NCBI GenBank assembly: GCA_000277445.1
Contig: AJWJ01000087.1
Coordinates: forward strand, 1 to 59,875
Direction: 5' to 3'
From: Polysphondylium violaceum
Lineage: Eukaryota > Evosea > Eumycetozoa > Dictyosteliales > Dictyosteliaceae
Length of the DNA: 59,875 bases
The notes under the pieces were generated by a model, which had not been told where the DNA came from, ran no database searches, and saw only the letters and a program-made list of their open reading frames with translations. Below, piece after piece: positions 24,041 to 35,458 of this stretch (position 1 is the stretch's first letter; each line of letters starts with the position of its first letter). The translations under genes and the position numbers were made by a program.

Positions 24041-26763
24041 TTAACAGTTGGCTTTGGCTTCAGTAGTGAATGATTTAATATCTGGGTTCTTTTTACCTGG
24101 GTTACCTAAAACTTGTTTGAATGGAGAACCTTCAATGTGTTTACCATTTAATTTGACACCAGTAGAGAATCTACCATTACCGGCAAGAGTGTAAGCGGCA
24201 GTGTAGGTACCGTCTTGGTTGTCAATGGCATCTAATGTAATAAATTCAGCTGGACCAGTGATGGAGACTTCAAATCTATCACCACCAACAGTCTTTGGTT
24301 CACCCTTCTTGTTCTTGGCAGCAACGGTAAAGGTGAAGGAACCAAAGGCAGATTGGTCACCATCAGCACCTTCAATGCAAGTGACATTGACTGGCATGTT
24401 GGCAATTGGTTGTTCACGGAGAGAAACAGCGATGGTGTAGTCACCGGCGACTGGGGCTTCATAGGTAACGGCATAGGTACCGTCATTCTTGTCTTCAATC
24501 TTGGCTTCAACAACGAGACCATCTGGACCGTTGATGTCAACTTTGAATGGATCACCACCGTCAGTTCTGGCATTACCATAGGTATCAACAGAGTAGATAG
24601 TGAATTCGGCTGGTTCATTGTCAAAGGCCTTTTCTAAACCTGGACCTTTAGCATAAGAGTTGGCAGCAGATGGAGCTGGTTTGACGGTAACAGTTCTTGG
24701 GAAACCATTGACGACATCACCGTCCAAAGTTAAATTGATGGTGTAATCTCCTGGGGCTTTTGGTTCAAATTCAACATCATATGTACCATCACCATTGTCG
24801 ACCATAACTGGATCAACTGGGGCTGGACCTTCAATAGTGACGACAAAGCCATCACCACCATCGGTTCTGTGGACACCATCTGGATCAACGGCGTGGATTC
24901 TGAATTTGGATGGTTGGAAACATTCACCACCTTCTAAACCTGGACCTTCAGCATAAGATTTTTCTGGATCAGCAGCTGGCTTAATGTGAATAGATTTTGG
25001 AATGTCTTTGATGGTTTCATCATTGATACTGACATTGATTTCATAGTCTCCTGGTTGTTCTGGGGTGTAGTTGACAGTGTAGGTACCGTCGTCATTGTCG
25101 TGGATGCTAACATCGACTTGGTGTGGACCAGTGATGCTAACTTGGAATGGATCACCACCAGAGGTGCATGGTTTGGCATCAACACCAACAGAGTGAATGG
25201 TGAATTGAGTTGGACGTTTGGCTTGGGCGGCTTCAAAACCTGGACCTTCACAATAGGAGTTGTTGGCATCGGAATTGATGATTTTAACGTCAACTGGACC
25301 TTGAGCGAGTGGTTCACCACGGAGGAAAACTTCAACTTTATGATCACCACCTTGGGTTGGGTTGTATTCAACTTCATAGCTACCGTCGTTGTTGTCGACG
25401 AGTTTGGCATCGACTGGACCATTTGGACCATCAACTTTAACGGTAAAGTCATCACCACCTTGAGTGACGGCTTGACCTTCCTTATTACGACCTTGAATCT
25501 TGAATTGGGCTGGTTGACCAACTTTACCACCTTCCAAACCTGGACCGTAAGCGTTGGATTCTTTTGGATCAGAACCATCAACCTTGACGGCAAATGGAGA
25601 GTTTTTAATGTCGGTACCGTCCAATTGGATGACAACAGTGTAGTCTTGTGGAACGGTGGCAGTGTAGCTACCATCATAGGTACCATTGTTATTGTCGACT
25701 AAATTGGCTGGTAATTCAGTACCATCGGCACCAACAACCTTGACAGTGAAACCTTCACCACCAGTGGCTAATGGTTCACCATAGTAATTGATGGCTTTAA
25801 TGGTAAAGTCACCCTTTTTGTTGACAAAACCACCTTCTAAACCTGGACCGTAAGCTTCAACTTGACTGGCGTCAGAGGTAGTTCTTCTCTTTCTTTCCAA
25901 GGCTTCAGCAGCGGCGGCATCTCTGTTGGCTTTGTTTACGGCGTAATCTCTAAAGTAAGAGACGTAGGTAATGACAGAGAGTTCATCTGGAAGGGTGGCC
26001 ATATCGATGGCATCCATAATCTTTGGAATATCATAGTTTTCAAGAGCAGAGTCCATAGCACGATCGATATCCTTTTCAGCTTCGTTGACAAGACCATTCA
26101 TTGGGCATGAACCTGGCTTGAGGGAATCGGTAAGAGCAGTGAGAACTCTACCATCTTGCCATGAATCGGTGAAATTGTAGACTGGGACTTTGTATGGGGC
26201 AACTTGTTTCTTGACCCATTCCAAAAGGGCAGCTTTTGGTGAATTGTCAGATTCAGACATTTGGATTTGATATCTCAAAATGAGGGTCCAGATTAAACCG
26301 AGGATCAACTTCAATTGACCATCGACAATATCTTCAGCACCAATACCAACCAATTTGAGACCTTCACTCTTGATAAAACCAACAGCCATATTGTTGTTTT
26401 CAATCTTTTGCATTCTAATCTTTGGGGTCTTGTTGTACTTCAAAATCTTTTTGCTTGAAATAATTTCCAAGAGATTGATTAATAAAACACCATCTTCTAA
26501 ATCAGTGGCGAGATCTCCAATCTTGAGAATACGTTCTTTTAAGTAATTGTTGGCCCAATTTTGGAAAGTCTAAGAAGAGAGAGAAAAAAAAAAAAAAAGT
26601 CAGTATTAGAATCTATGTGTGGGATGTGGTTAAACTGACAGATTAATTTTTTTCATATGAAAAAAAAAGAAAATCAATCAAAGATATATAATAAGATAGA
26701 TAGATAGATATATACTCTTTTTTGAACATCAATCCAAGTTTTAGTTGGAGCAGCGGCAGCCAT
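24041..26763 (-). CDS. abpC: Filamin / gelation factor ABP-120
   Basis: Two exons (26763-26716, 26569-24041) give 858 aa, one residue longer than the 857 aa I recall for D. discoideum ABP-120. The short first exon encodes [16 protein letters not shown]. Then come two calponin-homology domains forming the actin-binding domain (about 8-235; e.g. [20 protein letters not shown] and [20 protein letters not shown]) and six filamin Ig repeats with the recurring pattern YGPGLEGG...DNxDGTY...VxxxGxxIxxSPF. The last repeat is the antiparallel dimerisation domain ending in [20 protein letters not shown]. The protein crosslinks F-actin in the cortex and pseudopods. The intron (146 nt) after 16 codons contains a pyrimidine tract before its AG. 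Strong codon bias suggests high expression. High similarity to D. discoideum but clear substitutions indicate another species. Confidence 0.97.
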
Positions 26764-27769
26764 TATTTATTTATATATAAAATTTTACAAGGATGAAAAT
26801 ACAAGAGATTATTTACAAAAATAACAAAAAGATTATTATTTAAAATGCTTCTCTTTCAATTATGTAATGAAAAAGAATGAAAATAAATAAAAAATCTGAA
26901 AAAAAATAAAATAAATATATATATATATATAGAAATAAATAAAGTGGTTGTTAAGAAAAAAAAGTCTTCTTAACTGTTATCAGTTAAATATGAAAAAATC
27001 AAATGCAAAAAAAAGAAAAAAAAGAAAAAAAAAGAAAAAAAAATAACAAAAAAATGTCTAAAAAACCCAAAAATAAAAAAATGGGTCTCTTATTTTGGTG
27101 GTTCCAATTATAAGAAGAAGAGAAGGGCTACCCTTTTGAGATATATTGATAACAACACACACACATTCACACACACCATCACAACTTTTTGGTGGATGAG
27201 ATAAATTAGCTGATCTAAAAATAAATGAGGTATATTGCACAAATTGGGCAGTTAAAGATAAATTCACACCCCCCACAAATTCTCAACTTATCATTTTCAA
27301 CCCACTTCTTTTGGTGCACAAATGCTCAACACACTCATTCAAACAGCCAACACACACACACACACACACTAATTCAAAACCAACGATTAATATATATCTC
27401 AATCAAAAACAACATATTATATTCTATGTTGTATGAGTATTAGCAACAACAACATTCATATAAACTCTTATCGTGTGACAAAATCTTTGAATAACCAAAA
27501 TTAGAACCGAAAAGTCCTGGTCTCAGTTTCACTGAATGAATTAGATGATTTTTCTATTTTCTTTTTCCTTTTTTTTTTTTAAAAAAAATCTATCCTAATG
27601 CGTCTGTAAAGGCAATATTTCATAGAAGTGGATCAATGAATCTGTGTGCAGCCAATCATTTCATATCATATGAAAGATATATTTGACGACGACACGGCGA
27701 CATGTTACTTGTACAAATAGCGTGTTTATTTAAAAATGTTGTGTTTATATATATGTATGTTTGTGTTTT
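26764..27769. other. Filamin promoter and spcs2 downstream region
   Basis: One kb of AT-rich DNA with A-runs interrupted by G (26995-27050), TA repeats (26905-26930) and CA-rich tracts (27155-27180, 27350-27370). It should hold the strong filamin promoter. I see no coding region or RNA. Confidence 0.5.
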
Positions 27770-28640
27770 TTATTCTGCTTTATTGGTAGTAATAAACTTT
27801 TTGAATACTCCACTTAAATCGTTGAAAAACTTGTCTTGAACAAAGTATCCTTTGATATCAAAGTATTGATCAATTGATTTGGTGAAAGTGATTGGAGTTG
27901 GAGTTGAAATATTTCTATATTCGATTTTAATTGTATAGTTTGGATCATATCTTGGTAAAGTACTGCTAACTTGAATTTCTTTTTCGTTTGATTCTTTTAC
28001 AGCAAAAACAATGTAGTCTTTTTGAATAAACATATTAATATAGTATAAAATTGTACTAATAATAGCATAGCTGAATTGAATTATGTTTTATAATACTAGT
28101 TAGTATATTGTTGTTGGTGTTGTTGTTATCACATTATATGAGAATGAGAGATAGAGAGAAGATTCATCTAAATCTTTAATTGTTTTTCTTAATTCCAAAA
28201 GAAACTTACAAAAATACACAAACAATAAGGATAGGTTTGTTTTGAGGGAATGGAACAGGATAAAATTGAGCTAAAGCTGCTAAACAACATCCAATAAAAC
28301 CTAAAAGTACTTTGATATAGTTCATTTTATGATTTTGTTTATAACCTAATTTATCAGTGATATACTAGAGTGATGAACAATGATGAACAATGATGATATT
28401 AATATAAGTATATAGAGATTGAGAATGATATTTAGAAAAAAGAGTAATCAAAACATCAACAATAGGATTGTGTATATTGTAGCGCCTATAGTGTATGTAC
28501 AATTATCTCATCTCGGTGACGACGGATATGATCATAGATATTACTTTTACAACAGCATCATCAAGTGTTTGTTTCATAGAAAGACTATCATACAAAGTTA
28601 CTTGAACTGGTTTTTCTTTTTTTTCATTTTCGTCACTCAT
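27770..28640 (-). CDS. spcs2: Signal peptidase complex subunit 2 (SPC25)
   Basis: Three exons (28640-28545, 28364-28210, 28055-27770) give 178 aa with consistent phases 0 and 2. The cytosolic N-terminus (MSDENEKKEKPVQVTLYDSL) leads to the family motif KLGYKQNHKMNYIKVLLGF. Two membrane segments follow (VLLGFIGCCLAALAQF, about 53-68, and LIVCVFFTILYYINMF, about 78-97). The cytosolic C-terminal domain ends with a region pairing SIDQYFDIKGYF. The family is an accessory subunit of the ER signal peptidase and contacts the Sec61 translocon. The length fits the family. Only the last exon is long enough to stand out as an open frame; the first two were found by continuity of the family pattern. Confidence 0.9.
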
Positions 28641-28962
28641 TTTATATATTTATAATCTAGATTGGTGTGAGTAATATATGTATATATAGAAAGAGATCAA
28701 CACGGATATTAATATATCAAATAGAAAAAACAAATATAAAAAAATGATGATCAAAATTTTTTGATAATTTTTTTAATTTTTGTTTCTTTCGCGTCACCAC
28801 CCTCTTTTTTTTTGCATTTATGGATCAGTTTAGTTTGTTTATAAATGTAGTGTGGACACAAAGATAAAGATGACAAAGGGATCATATTTCAGATTGTATT
28901 TTAAATTGCTTATAAAAATATAATCTCTTTAAAAGACATTAAAAGATGATCCTTTTTATTTT
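28641..28962. other. Intergenic region between spcs2 and papain-like gene 1
   Basis: About 320 nt of A/T-rich DNA with A-runs (28735-28745) and T-runs (28805-28815). It holds the spcs2 promoter and the 3' region of the next minus-strand gene. Nothing else was recognised. Confidence 0.4.
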
Positions 28963-29785
28963 TTAATTCTTAAAGGTTTGTGTAATGGTTGAATATGCAG
29001 AATAAGTAAATTTATCAAAGCTACTTTGACCAAAGATGGGGGTATTTGGAAATTCTACACCGGACAACTTTTTGTGAAGAAATTTAGCAAAAGATTGACA
29101 ATTACAATTGGCTGAAAAAGTTCTTCCATAGGTTTCTACAAATTCTGATAACCAATCATCCATTTGAAAGACAATATAGTAATACCATAGATCATTTTTG
29201 TCGGCAGACATGTCCATTTCAGAAAATTCAGGATGTCCAGTTGATAGTCTTTTAAGGTGTTCTATATTGTCATGGGGATAAACCAAACCACCAGTATCTG
29301 TTACACTATTAAAATCATAATCCTTCAAAGCATCAATTGGCTGTTGAATGTAGATCATATTTTTATCTTTGGGCGAAAATGCAATATGCATACAAATACC
29401 TCTGAGATTATTTCCATCACTATGACCACCAACATCCAAGACAAGAGAGAAATGATGAGTTGCTTTAGTATTTATACTAAGACCATTTTCTTTTTGACAG
29501 AGATAAAGTCTTCCAATTTTTTCTGCACAAAGGTTATTCTTATTGGATTTCATTAATTTGTCTGGAGGATGAATATTTTTTCTTACCCTAAAAGTGAGTG
29601 TTGTTAATATATTACCTTATTATTGCTGTTTTCTCAATCAATTTACTTTACCTTGAGATAGGGAATACACCATCTTTGGTAAAAATAGCTACGGATTGAT
29701 AAGTAGAATTTTGAATAAAACTTGAGCCTCTCTCTTTTCCTTTTCTTTTTAAATCTACAGATGAGGTGGATGATCTATTTCCCAT
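28963..29785 (-). CDS. MGN papain-like protein 1 (LRAT/PPPDE-type signature)
   Basis: Exons 29785-29652 and 29587-28963 give 252 aa; the intron splits an Arg codon (phase 2). The protein starts MGNRSSTSS, a good N-myristoylation context (Gly2, Ser6). The C-terminal two thirds hold a conserved THHFSLVLDVGGHSD block, with His at about 90, and ANCNCQSFAKFLHKKLSG, with Cys at about 208. His first and then N-C-x-x-F is the layout of circularly permuted papain-fold enzymes such as LRAT/HRASLS (NCEHF) and PPPDE/DeSI (NCNSF). This is inference from motifs; I do not recognise the family by name. It is the first of three tandem paralogs sharing intron position, start and motifs. Likely membrane-attached acyltransferase, thiol hydrolase or deubiquitinase-like protein. 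Confidence 0.75.
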
Positions 29786-30515
29786 TTATTTATAAATGTG
29801 TTTTAGAGTTGTTTGTATAAATATAGGAGTTAAAAAAAAAAATAAATGCAAGGTATTCACTCTATTTATAATGAGATGAGAATCCTTGCTTGTAAAAAAA
29901 TTATCAGGTGTGAGTGATATGATGGGTGGAAATGAACCAATAGGGCTTAATTTTGAAAATAGAAGTGGGTGATCATAAAAAATAATTTTTAATCGTAGAA
30001 TCACAAAAATTGGGTTCTCTTCTTTTTTAATTTATATTTAAACTCAATCCAAGAATCAATATTAAGTGTATGGAATTGCTTTTATTTGATTTGTTTGATT
30101 TTGACAAAAAAAGGCTTGACCATTATTTTTTTTGCATATGTATAGTCTTCTAACAATCCGTTTGTTTTTATCAGATTTTAATAGTGATTCTGGTAGGTTA
30201 ATGTTTTGTTTGCACTAAAAATGTATATTAACATTAGTGATTATAAAAGCTTCGTAATTGAGGTCATAAGTTTCGATTTGTACCCTCAGCATTACCTGGC
30301 ATCAGAGTTACTTTATATGTTGGATTTGATGAGGTATTTGCCCTTGTTTATTTATATAAATTGTGAATTATTAGGAATAGATTTGAACAAAGAGTTTAAA
30401 AAAATGAAAATGGAGTTGAAAACCCCATTGGGTTTCTAGTAACAAGTATTCTGAAAACATCACAAATATTTGATATCTTCTTAAAGGATATGTTTGAAAT
30501 GATATTTTTTTGTAT
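29786..30515. other. Intergenic region between papain-like genes 1 and 2
   Basis: This 730-nt gap is mostly AT-rich promoter DNA. Around 30222-30437 there is a coding-like open frame on the plus strand, described separately. No part of the flanking paralogs was seen duplicated here. Confidence 0.4.
30222..30439 (+). CDS. Possible small open frame or gene remnant
   Basis: An ATG-to-stop frame of 72 codons (start MYINISDYKSFVIEV, end LKTPLGF) has a less biased base composition than its surroundings. It contains hydrophobic and leucine-rich segments but no domain I can name. A GT-AG pair inside could splice it, but the result runs into a stop. It could be a small gene, a relic exon, or chance. 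Kept at low confidence. Confidence 0.2.
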
Positions 30516-31329
30516 TCATTTAGGTTTTTTAAGAAAGCTTGTTTCAATCACTGAATATGAGGTATAAACAACTTTATCTATACTTCTTTCCCCAAATATT
30601 GATGGACAAGGAAATTGAACACCAGAAAGCTTAGCACATAGATATTTAGCAAAGGATTGGCAATTACAATGTATGGAAAATACACTCCCATGGCCCTCAA
30701 TAAACTCTTTTAACCAATTATCCATTTGAATTAAAATATAATAATACCATAAATGATTTTTGTCTGAAAGCATATCCATCTCAATGTATTCAGGATAATC
30801 AGTTTGAAGGCGTTCTATATTGTCATAAGGATATACCAAAGTTCCAGCATCCTCAACACTATTATATGATAATTTTATATACTCGATTGGTCGTTGACTA
30901 TAGATTATTCTTTTATCAGAGCTAAAGTAAATGTGCATCAAAGCACCCCGAAGAGTGTGTTCATCACTATGCCCACCTATATCCAAAACTAGAGAGAAAT
31001 GGTAGGTTGATTTAAAATTTATACTATGAATTAAACCATTATCTTTTTTGCATAAATAAAGTCTTCCAACTTTGTTTGGATTATTATTAGCCGATTTTAA
31101 TAAGTTATCTGGTTTTTCAACAATTTTTCTCACCCTAAAATCATTTATTAATATTGTTTATATGAAAAACTATATTTTTTTAAATACTTTACTTTGAAAT
31201 AGGGAAAACAGTCTCTTGGTCGAAAATATTTCCAGATGGATTGGTAGAGTTTTTAGCAAAACTAGTACTTCTATGTATTCCTATTCTTTTTGAACCTACT
31301 AATTTTGGTGCTGATGAAGTATTACCCAT
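30516..31329 (-). CDS. MGN papain-like protein 2 (LRAT/PPPDE-type signature)
   Basis: Exons 31329-31193 and 31134-30516 give 251 aa with the same phase-2 intron position as its two neighbours. It starts MGNTSSAPK, again a myristoylation-type N-terminus. Conserved core motifs: TYHFSLVLDIGGHSD, then VYPYDNIE, DKNHLWYYYI and HCNCQSFAKYLCAKLSG. The putative His and Cys of the permuted papain-like signature are kept. It is the most divergent of the three by eye (different linker after MGN, HCNCQ rather than ANCNCQ, extra KKPK at the end), although it sits in the middle. Function unknown; see the first copy. Confidence 0.75.
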
Positions 31330-31621
31330 TTTTTATAATGAGAAAATAAATTTTGTTTGCAATTGAGAAAAATGAAAAGACTGCCCTTCTATTTTATTCA
31401 TTGGGTGAAAATAATTGCAAAAAAAAATAATTTTGGTGTGTGATTGGAGGGGTGGAATTCAATCAAATAAACTCATCTAGATGATTGTGTGTGAGTGTTT
31501 TAATCAAATCTCTTCAAAAAATTAAAAATAGAAACTCAAAAATATTCAAGATTGCACACAGAGGGTGAAGTAAAATTTTTATTATTCTATTGGTAGGAAA
31601 AAACTATATTGCTTAGAGAAA

Positions 31622-32451
31622 TTATTTTTTCATAATACTAGATTCTATGCATGAGTATGCTGTGTAAGTGAGTTTATCAATAGTACTTTGACCAAATATA
31701 GCCCCACAAGGAAATTCCACACCAGATAACTTTTTGTGAAGAAATTTTGCAAAAGATTGGCAATTACAATAGGCAGACATTTTGTTTCCATGGATTTCTA
31801 CAAACTCTGTCAACCAATCATCCATTTGAAACACAATGTAAAAATACCATAGATCGTTTTTGTCGGCAGACATATCCATTTCAGCATATTCAGGGTGTCC
31901 CATCGACAATGCTTTAATGTGTTCTATATTATCGTGGGGATAAACCAAACCACCAGTATCTGTTACACTATTGAAACATTTTTCCTTTTCCACATTGATT
32001 GGTTTTTGAATATAGACTAAATTTTTATCTCGATCTTTTGTAAAGGAAACATGCATACAGGCACCCCTGAGATTGGTTTCATCACTATGTCCACCAATAT
32101 CCAAAACAAGACAAAAGTGATCAGTTGATTCAGTGGATATTGCAAGACCATTGTCTTTTTTACATAAATAGAGTCTTCCAACTTTGCTCACATTGTTTTT
32201 ATCTGATTTTAAAAGGGCTTCAGGGCCTTCAACATTTTTTCTTACCCTAAATTGTTGGAGTTAATGGTAAGTTATATTGTGTATGTCTCTCATATATACT
32301 CTACTTACCTTGAGATAGGGAACACTCCATCTTTATTAAAAATGCCTACTGACTCATAAGCAGAGCTTTGGACAAAACTTGAACCTCTAGTTCTTCCTTT
32401 TTTTTTAATAGGTAAAGATTGTCTCGATGAAGTAGAGGTAGTGTTACCCAT
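31622..32451 (-). CDS. MGN papain-like protein 3 (LRAT/PPPDE-type signature)
   Basis: Exons 32451-32309 and 32246-31622 give 255 aa, with the intron again splitting the same Arg codon. The start is MGNTTSTSSRQ. The core has TDHFCLVLDIGGHSDETNLRG, GGLVYPHDNIEHIKAL, SADKNDLWYFYIVFQMDDW and YCNCQSFAKFLHKKLSGVEF. It is closer to copy 1 than to copy 2 over nearly the whole length (shared SADKNDLW, GGLVYPHDNIEH, HKKLSGVEFP). Putative catalytic His and Cys are present. It lies head-to-head with the phosphatase gene, 636 nt away. Confidence 0.75.
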
Positions 32452-33087
32452 TTAATAAAATCACAAAAACAGATATAGACAATTGTTAATAAAGTTGAAT
32501 AAAGGAGAGTATATATTATGAATGATGAAAAGTTATAACCATGCCATTTAATCATTGTGAAGTGAGTTCACCCTCTTTTTTCAAATTTGGAAGGTTTGTG
32601 TATGTATTGAGGGGTGCTTATGTGTGTTTGTTAAAAATAGAAACCCAAAATTTTATATGGGAGAAGTTCTTTTTTTATCATGAGAAGGTTAAAATGAGAT
32701 TGGGTGTGCATAAATCCATGATTATTTCTAACAAAATTTCAATTTTAAAATGTTGTCATAGTATAAAATATCTTTTGCATAAAAAATTAAATATCTCTTG
32801 TATATAAATCTCACATAAAAATCCAATCCAGATTACTTGAAGCATAAAATGGTCAAAAACAATATTTTTTTGATTTGTTTTTTTTTTTTTTTTTTTCACA
32901 ATTTTTTACAATTTTTTTGTATGGACAAAAACAGAGAATTTTTTTTTTTTACCATATACAATATTGGGTGTTGATAACAGCAAATATTAAAAGACGACAT
33001 TCATTTGTCGTGAATGTTTATTTGGGTGTGTGCGCGAGTATAATTTGAAACAACAACAACAATAACAGTAACAATAACAATAGCAAT
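32452..33087. other. Bidirectional promoter region
   Basis: A 636-nt gap between divergent genes (papain-like 3 and the phosphatase). It has poly-T runs at 32876-32896 and 32939-32950 and an ACA/ATA-rich leader just before the phosphatase ATG. No other gene was seen. Confidence 0.45.
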
Positions 33088-33798
33088 ATGAGTGAGGAGG
33101 ATGAAAGCGAGTGTTGTGGCTATTGGGGAATGGCAGATGAAATTGTAGAAGAGTTTGATGCTCAAGAAGTCGTACCAAACCTCTACATTGGATCTATCAG
33201 TGCTGCAAAATGTACACATCAGTTAAAAACAAAGAGAATAAATCACGTACTATCTATTTCAACGAATCCACCCTCCCTCGATCAAAAGGTAATTCATTTA
33301 TTTATTTATTTCTAATACGTCATCCATCAATCAAAATACTAATATGCTTGCGCACATATATTTGCAAAAAAAAAAAAAAAAAAAAAAATAACCAATACAA
33401 TCAACAAATATGAACTACAACAACAATAGGATTTCAATTGTTTAGCAATTGAAATAGAAGATGAAGAAAAAAAAGATATCTCTAGTTATTTCCAACAATG
33501 TCATCAGTTTATTGAACATGGTCGAAAGTTGGGAGGAATTTTGATTCATTGTCAAGCGGGGGTATCGAGATCGGCCACTGTTGTCATCAGTTATTTGATG
33601 AACATTTTTTTCAAACCATTTTGGGATTGTTTTCATTATCTTCAAAAAATCAGACCATGTATTCAACCAAATAGAGGTTTTATTTCTCAATTATTAAGTT
33701 ATGAAAATCAAGTATTACAAAAAAGAAATAGTGGTAATAATACGAATAACAGCAATAATAGCGATAATAGTAAGAGTAATAATAATAATACAGAATAG
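33088..33798 (+). CDS. Dual-specificity protein phosphatase
   Basis: Exons 33088-33288 and 33430-33798 give 189 aa, joined in phase 0 across an intron with a long A-run. The N-terminal DSP fold has VVPNLYIGSISAAK; the loop LAIEIEDEEKKDI supplies the likely general-acid Asp. The signature HCQAGVSRSATVV carries the nucleophile Cys at about 108 and the P-loop Arg. AYL-like segment: SYLMNIFFKPFWDCFHYL. A Ser/Asn-rich tail of about 20 aa ends the protein. Size and motifs fit small atypical DUSPs that act on phospho-Ser/Thr/Tyr or other phosphates; substrate cannot be told from sequence. Ends 296 nt from the convergent CRAL-TRIO gene. Confidence 0.92.
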
Positions 33799-34094
33799 TA
33801 TTTAGATACATAGATAGATATCAATTCAGTAATGGAATCGTAGTCAGGTTATTTCATAATTAGATTAACATTGTATTGTCTACCGAGTTTCTCTTTTACT
33901 TTCTCATTCTTTTTTCATATCTTTAAACACTAAATAATTGTAATAATAAAACAAATCCCTGTACTATAATAATAATGTTTTGTTTTCTGTTTTTTATATT
34001 ACAAATAAAAGTTTATATATATATGTATGCATGAGTTGATTTAATATTAAAAAAAAACAAGATGGTAGTACTATGGTTATTGTTGTTATATAAA

Positions 34095-35050
34095 TTATTT
34101 ATCATCATAATACGCAGATCTTTCATTTGAACCATTAAAAGCAGATTGCCATTTAGATGGATCTACAGAACTAAATAAATTGAATGATGATCCAAATACT
34201 GATAATAGTTCTTTTCCAAGAGTATCCATTGAGGTTACTACTTTTTCTGTAATTTCTGGATTTTCTAAAAGTTTATCATCATAGCTATATTATTGTTGGT
34301 GTTAGTTTATATAATTATGATAGTTTAATATGTAATATGTAAAAAACAAATAAATACTCTTTAGTTTCTTGAGGGATCTTTGAAAGAATAGCATTTCTAT
34401 CCAATACGCCTGGTATTTCTTGAATGTAATCTAAATATACTACTTTATTCCAAACCTTTTCACTTAAGAATGGAGACATTGCCATAAATAAAAATTTAAT
34501 CCATGTTGATGGATGAAGAATGTAAAGTGTTTTCAAATTCTTTTTAAAACTAAATAAAATAACAATAGAGTACAATACAAATATTAGAATATATAAATAT
34601 TGATATTCAATAGTCGGTATTATAATAATAATGGTGATGTGCATACTTTCTAGGTAATATTTTATATACATTTGTCAACCAGTTTCTATCTGGTGTAGAT
34701 TCTGGTTTTAAGAGAGCATGGGAATATATTAAACTATAGTTATTTGAAACTACTACTGGTTCAAGAGTTTTTCTTTATTTTAAAATGTTAGGGGATTGGG
34801 TCTATGGGATCACTATTTCTATTGTCTTTGCTACATACATAAAATAAATTAAAAATTCTTCCATTTTATCCATAGATGGTAAACTAGCAGCATTGATTAA
34901 AAATAAGGGTACACCTTCTTGATCAGTTCCGACAGGAAGCAAGCAGTTTGATGCAGCGAGAGCACTAAAATCTATTCTGTTTGCTTTATCTAATAGATCT
35001 TGGTATTCTGGTGTAACACCTTCTAATTCTTTAATTGTAATTGATTCCAT
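34095..35050 (-). CDS. CRAL-TRIO/BCH-domain protein (no GAP domain)
   Basis: Four exons (35050-34839, 34772-34647, 34549-34358, 34284-34095), all meeting in phase 2, give 239 aa. The spliced sequence reads through the divergent CRAL-TRIO (BCH, CRAL_TRIO_2) domain: GVPLFLINAASLP, EEFLIYFIKTLEPVV, YSLIYSHALLKPESTPDRNW, NFKKNLKTLYILHPSTWIKF and SEKVWNKVVYLDYI. These align with the BCH domain of ARHGAP1/Cdc42GAP and BNIP2. A RhoGAP domain is absent, and the C-terminus is a short unrelated tail ending SAYYDDK. The domain binds small GTPases or lipids in other eukaryotes. Shares a 408-nt divergent promoter with the Cys-cluster gene. Confidence 0.85.
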
Positions 35051-35458
35051 TGTGTGTGTATTTATATTATCTATAGATATAGGGAGAGGAGTGAATAGGG
35101 AAAGTAATTATAACAAACAACAACTAATTCCTATTAGAACAGGACGTGAATTGAAAATAGAAAGACAAACTCACAAACATGCACAAAAACTGTTCACCCA
35201 CACACATTTCACACCTCATAATTTTTTTTATCAAATTTAATTTTTTTTTAATTTTAATTGTTTTTTTTCTAAAATTACTTGCCAAAAAGAGAAACAAAAA
35301 CAACGACATCCATCGATATATCTTGATTGTACGAGAAAGATATCAGCAATAGAAATAAGATAATAATAGTACTATAATAACTCATCGATTTCATTTTACA
35401 ACAAGTAACATACTCAGTAATATAAGAATAAGAATAATAATAATACAAACAAAACGAG
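35051..35458. other. Bidirectional promoter region
   Basis: A 408-nt gap between divergent start codons (CRAL-TRIO gene and the Cys-cluster gene). AT-rich with T-runs at 35221-35250 and an ATA-rich leader before the plus-strand ATG. No additional gene. Confidence 0.45.

Noticed and set aside
24986-25702. A 238-codon plus-strand frame antisense to filamin.
   Set aside because: It mirrors the periodic codons of the filamin repeats and has no domain; the minus-strand gene explains it.
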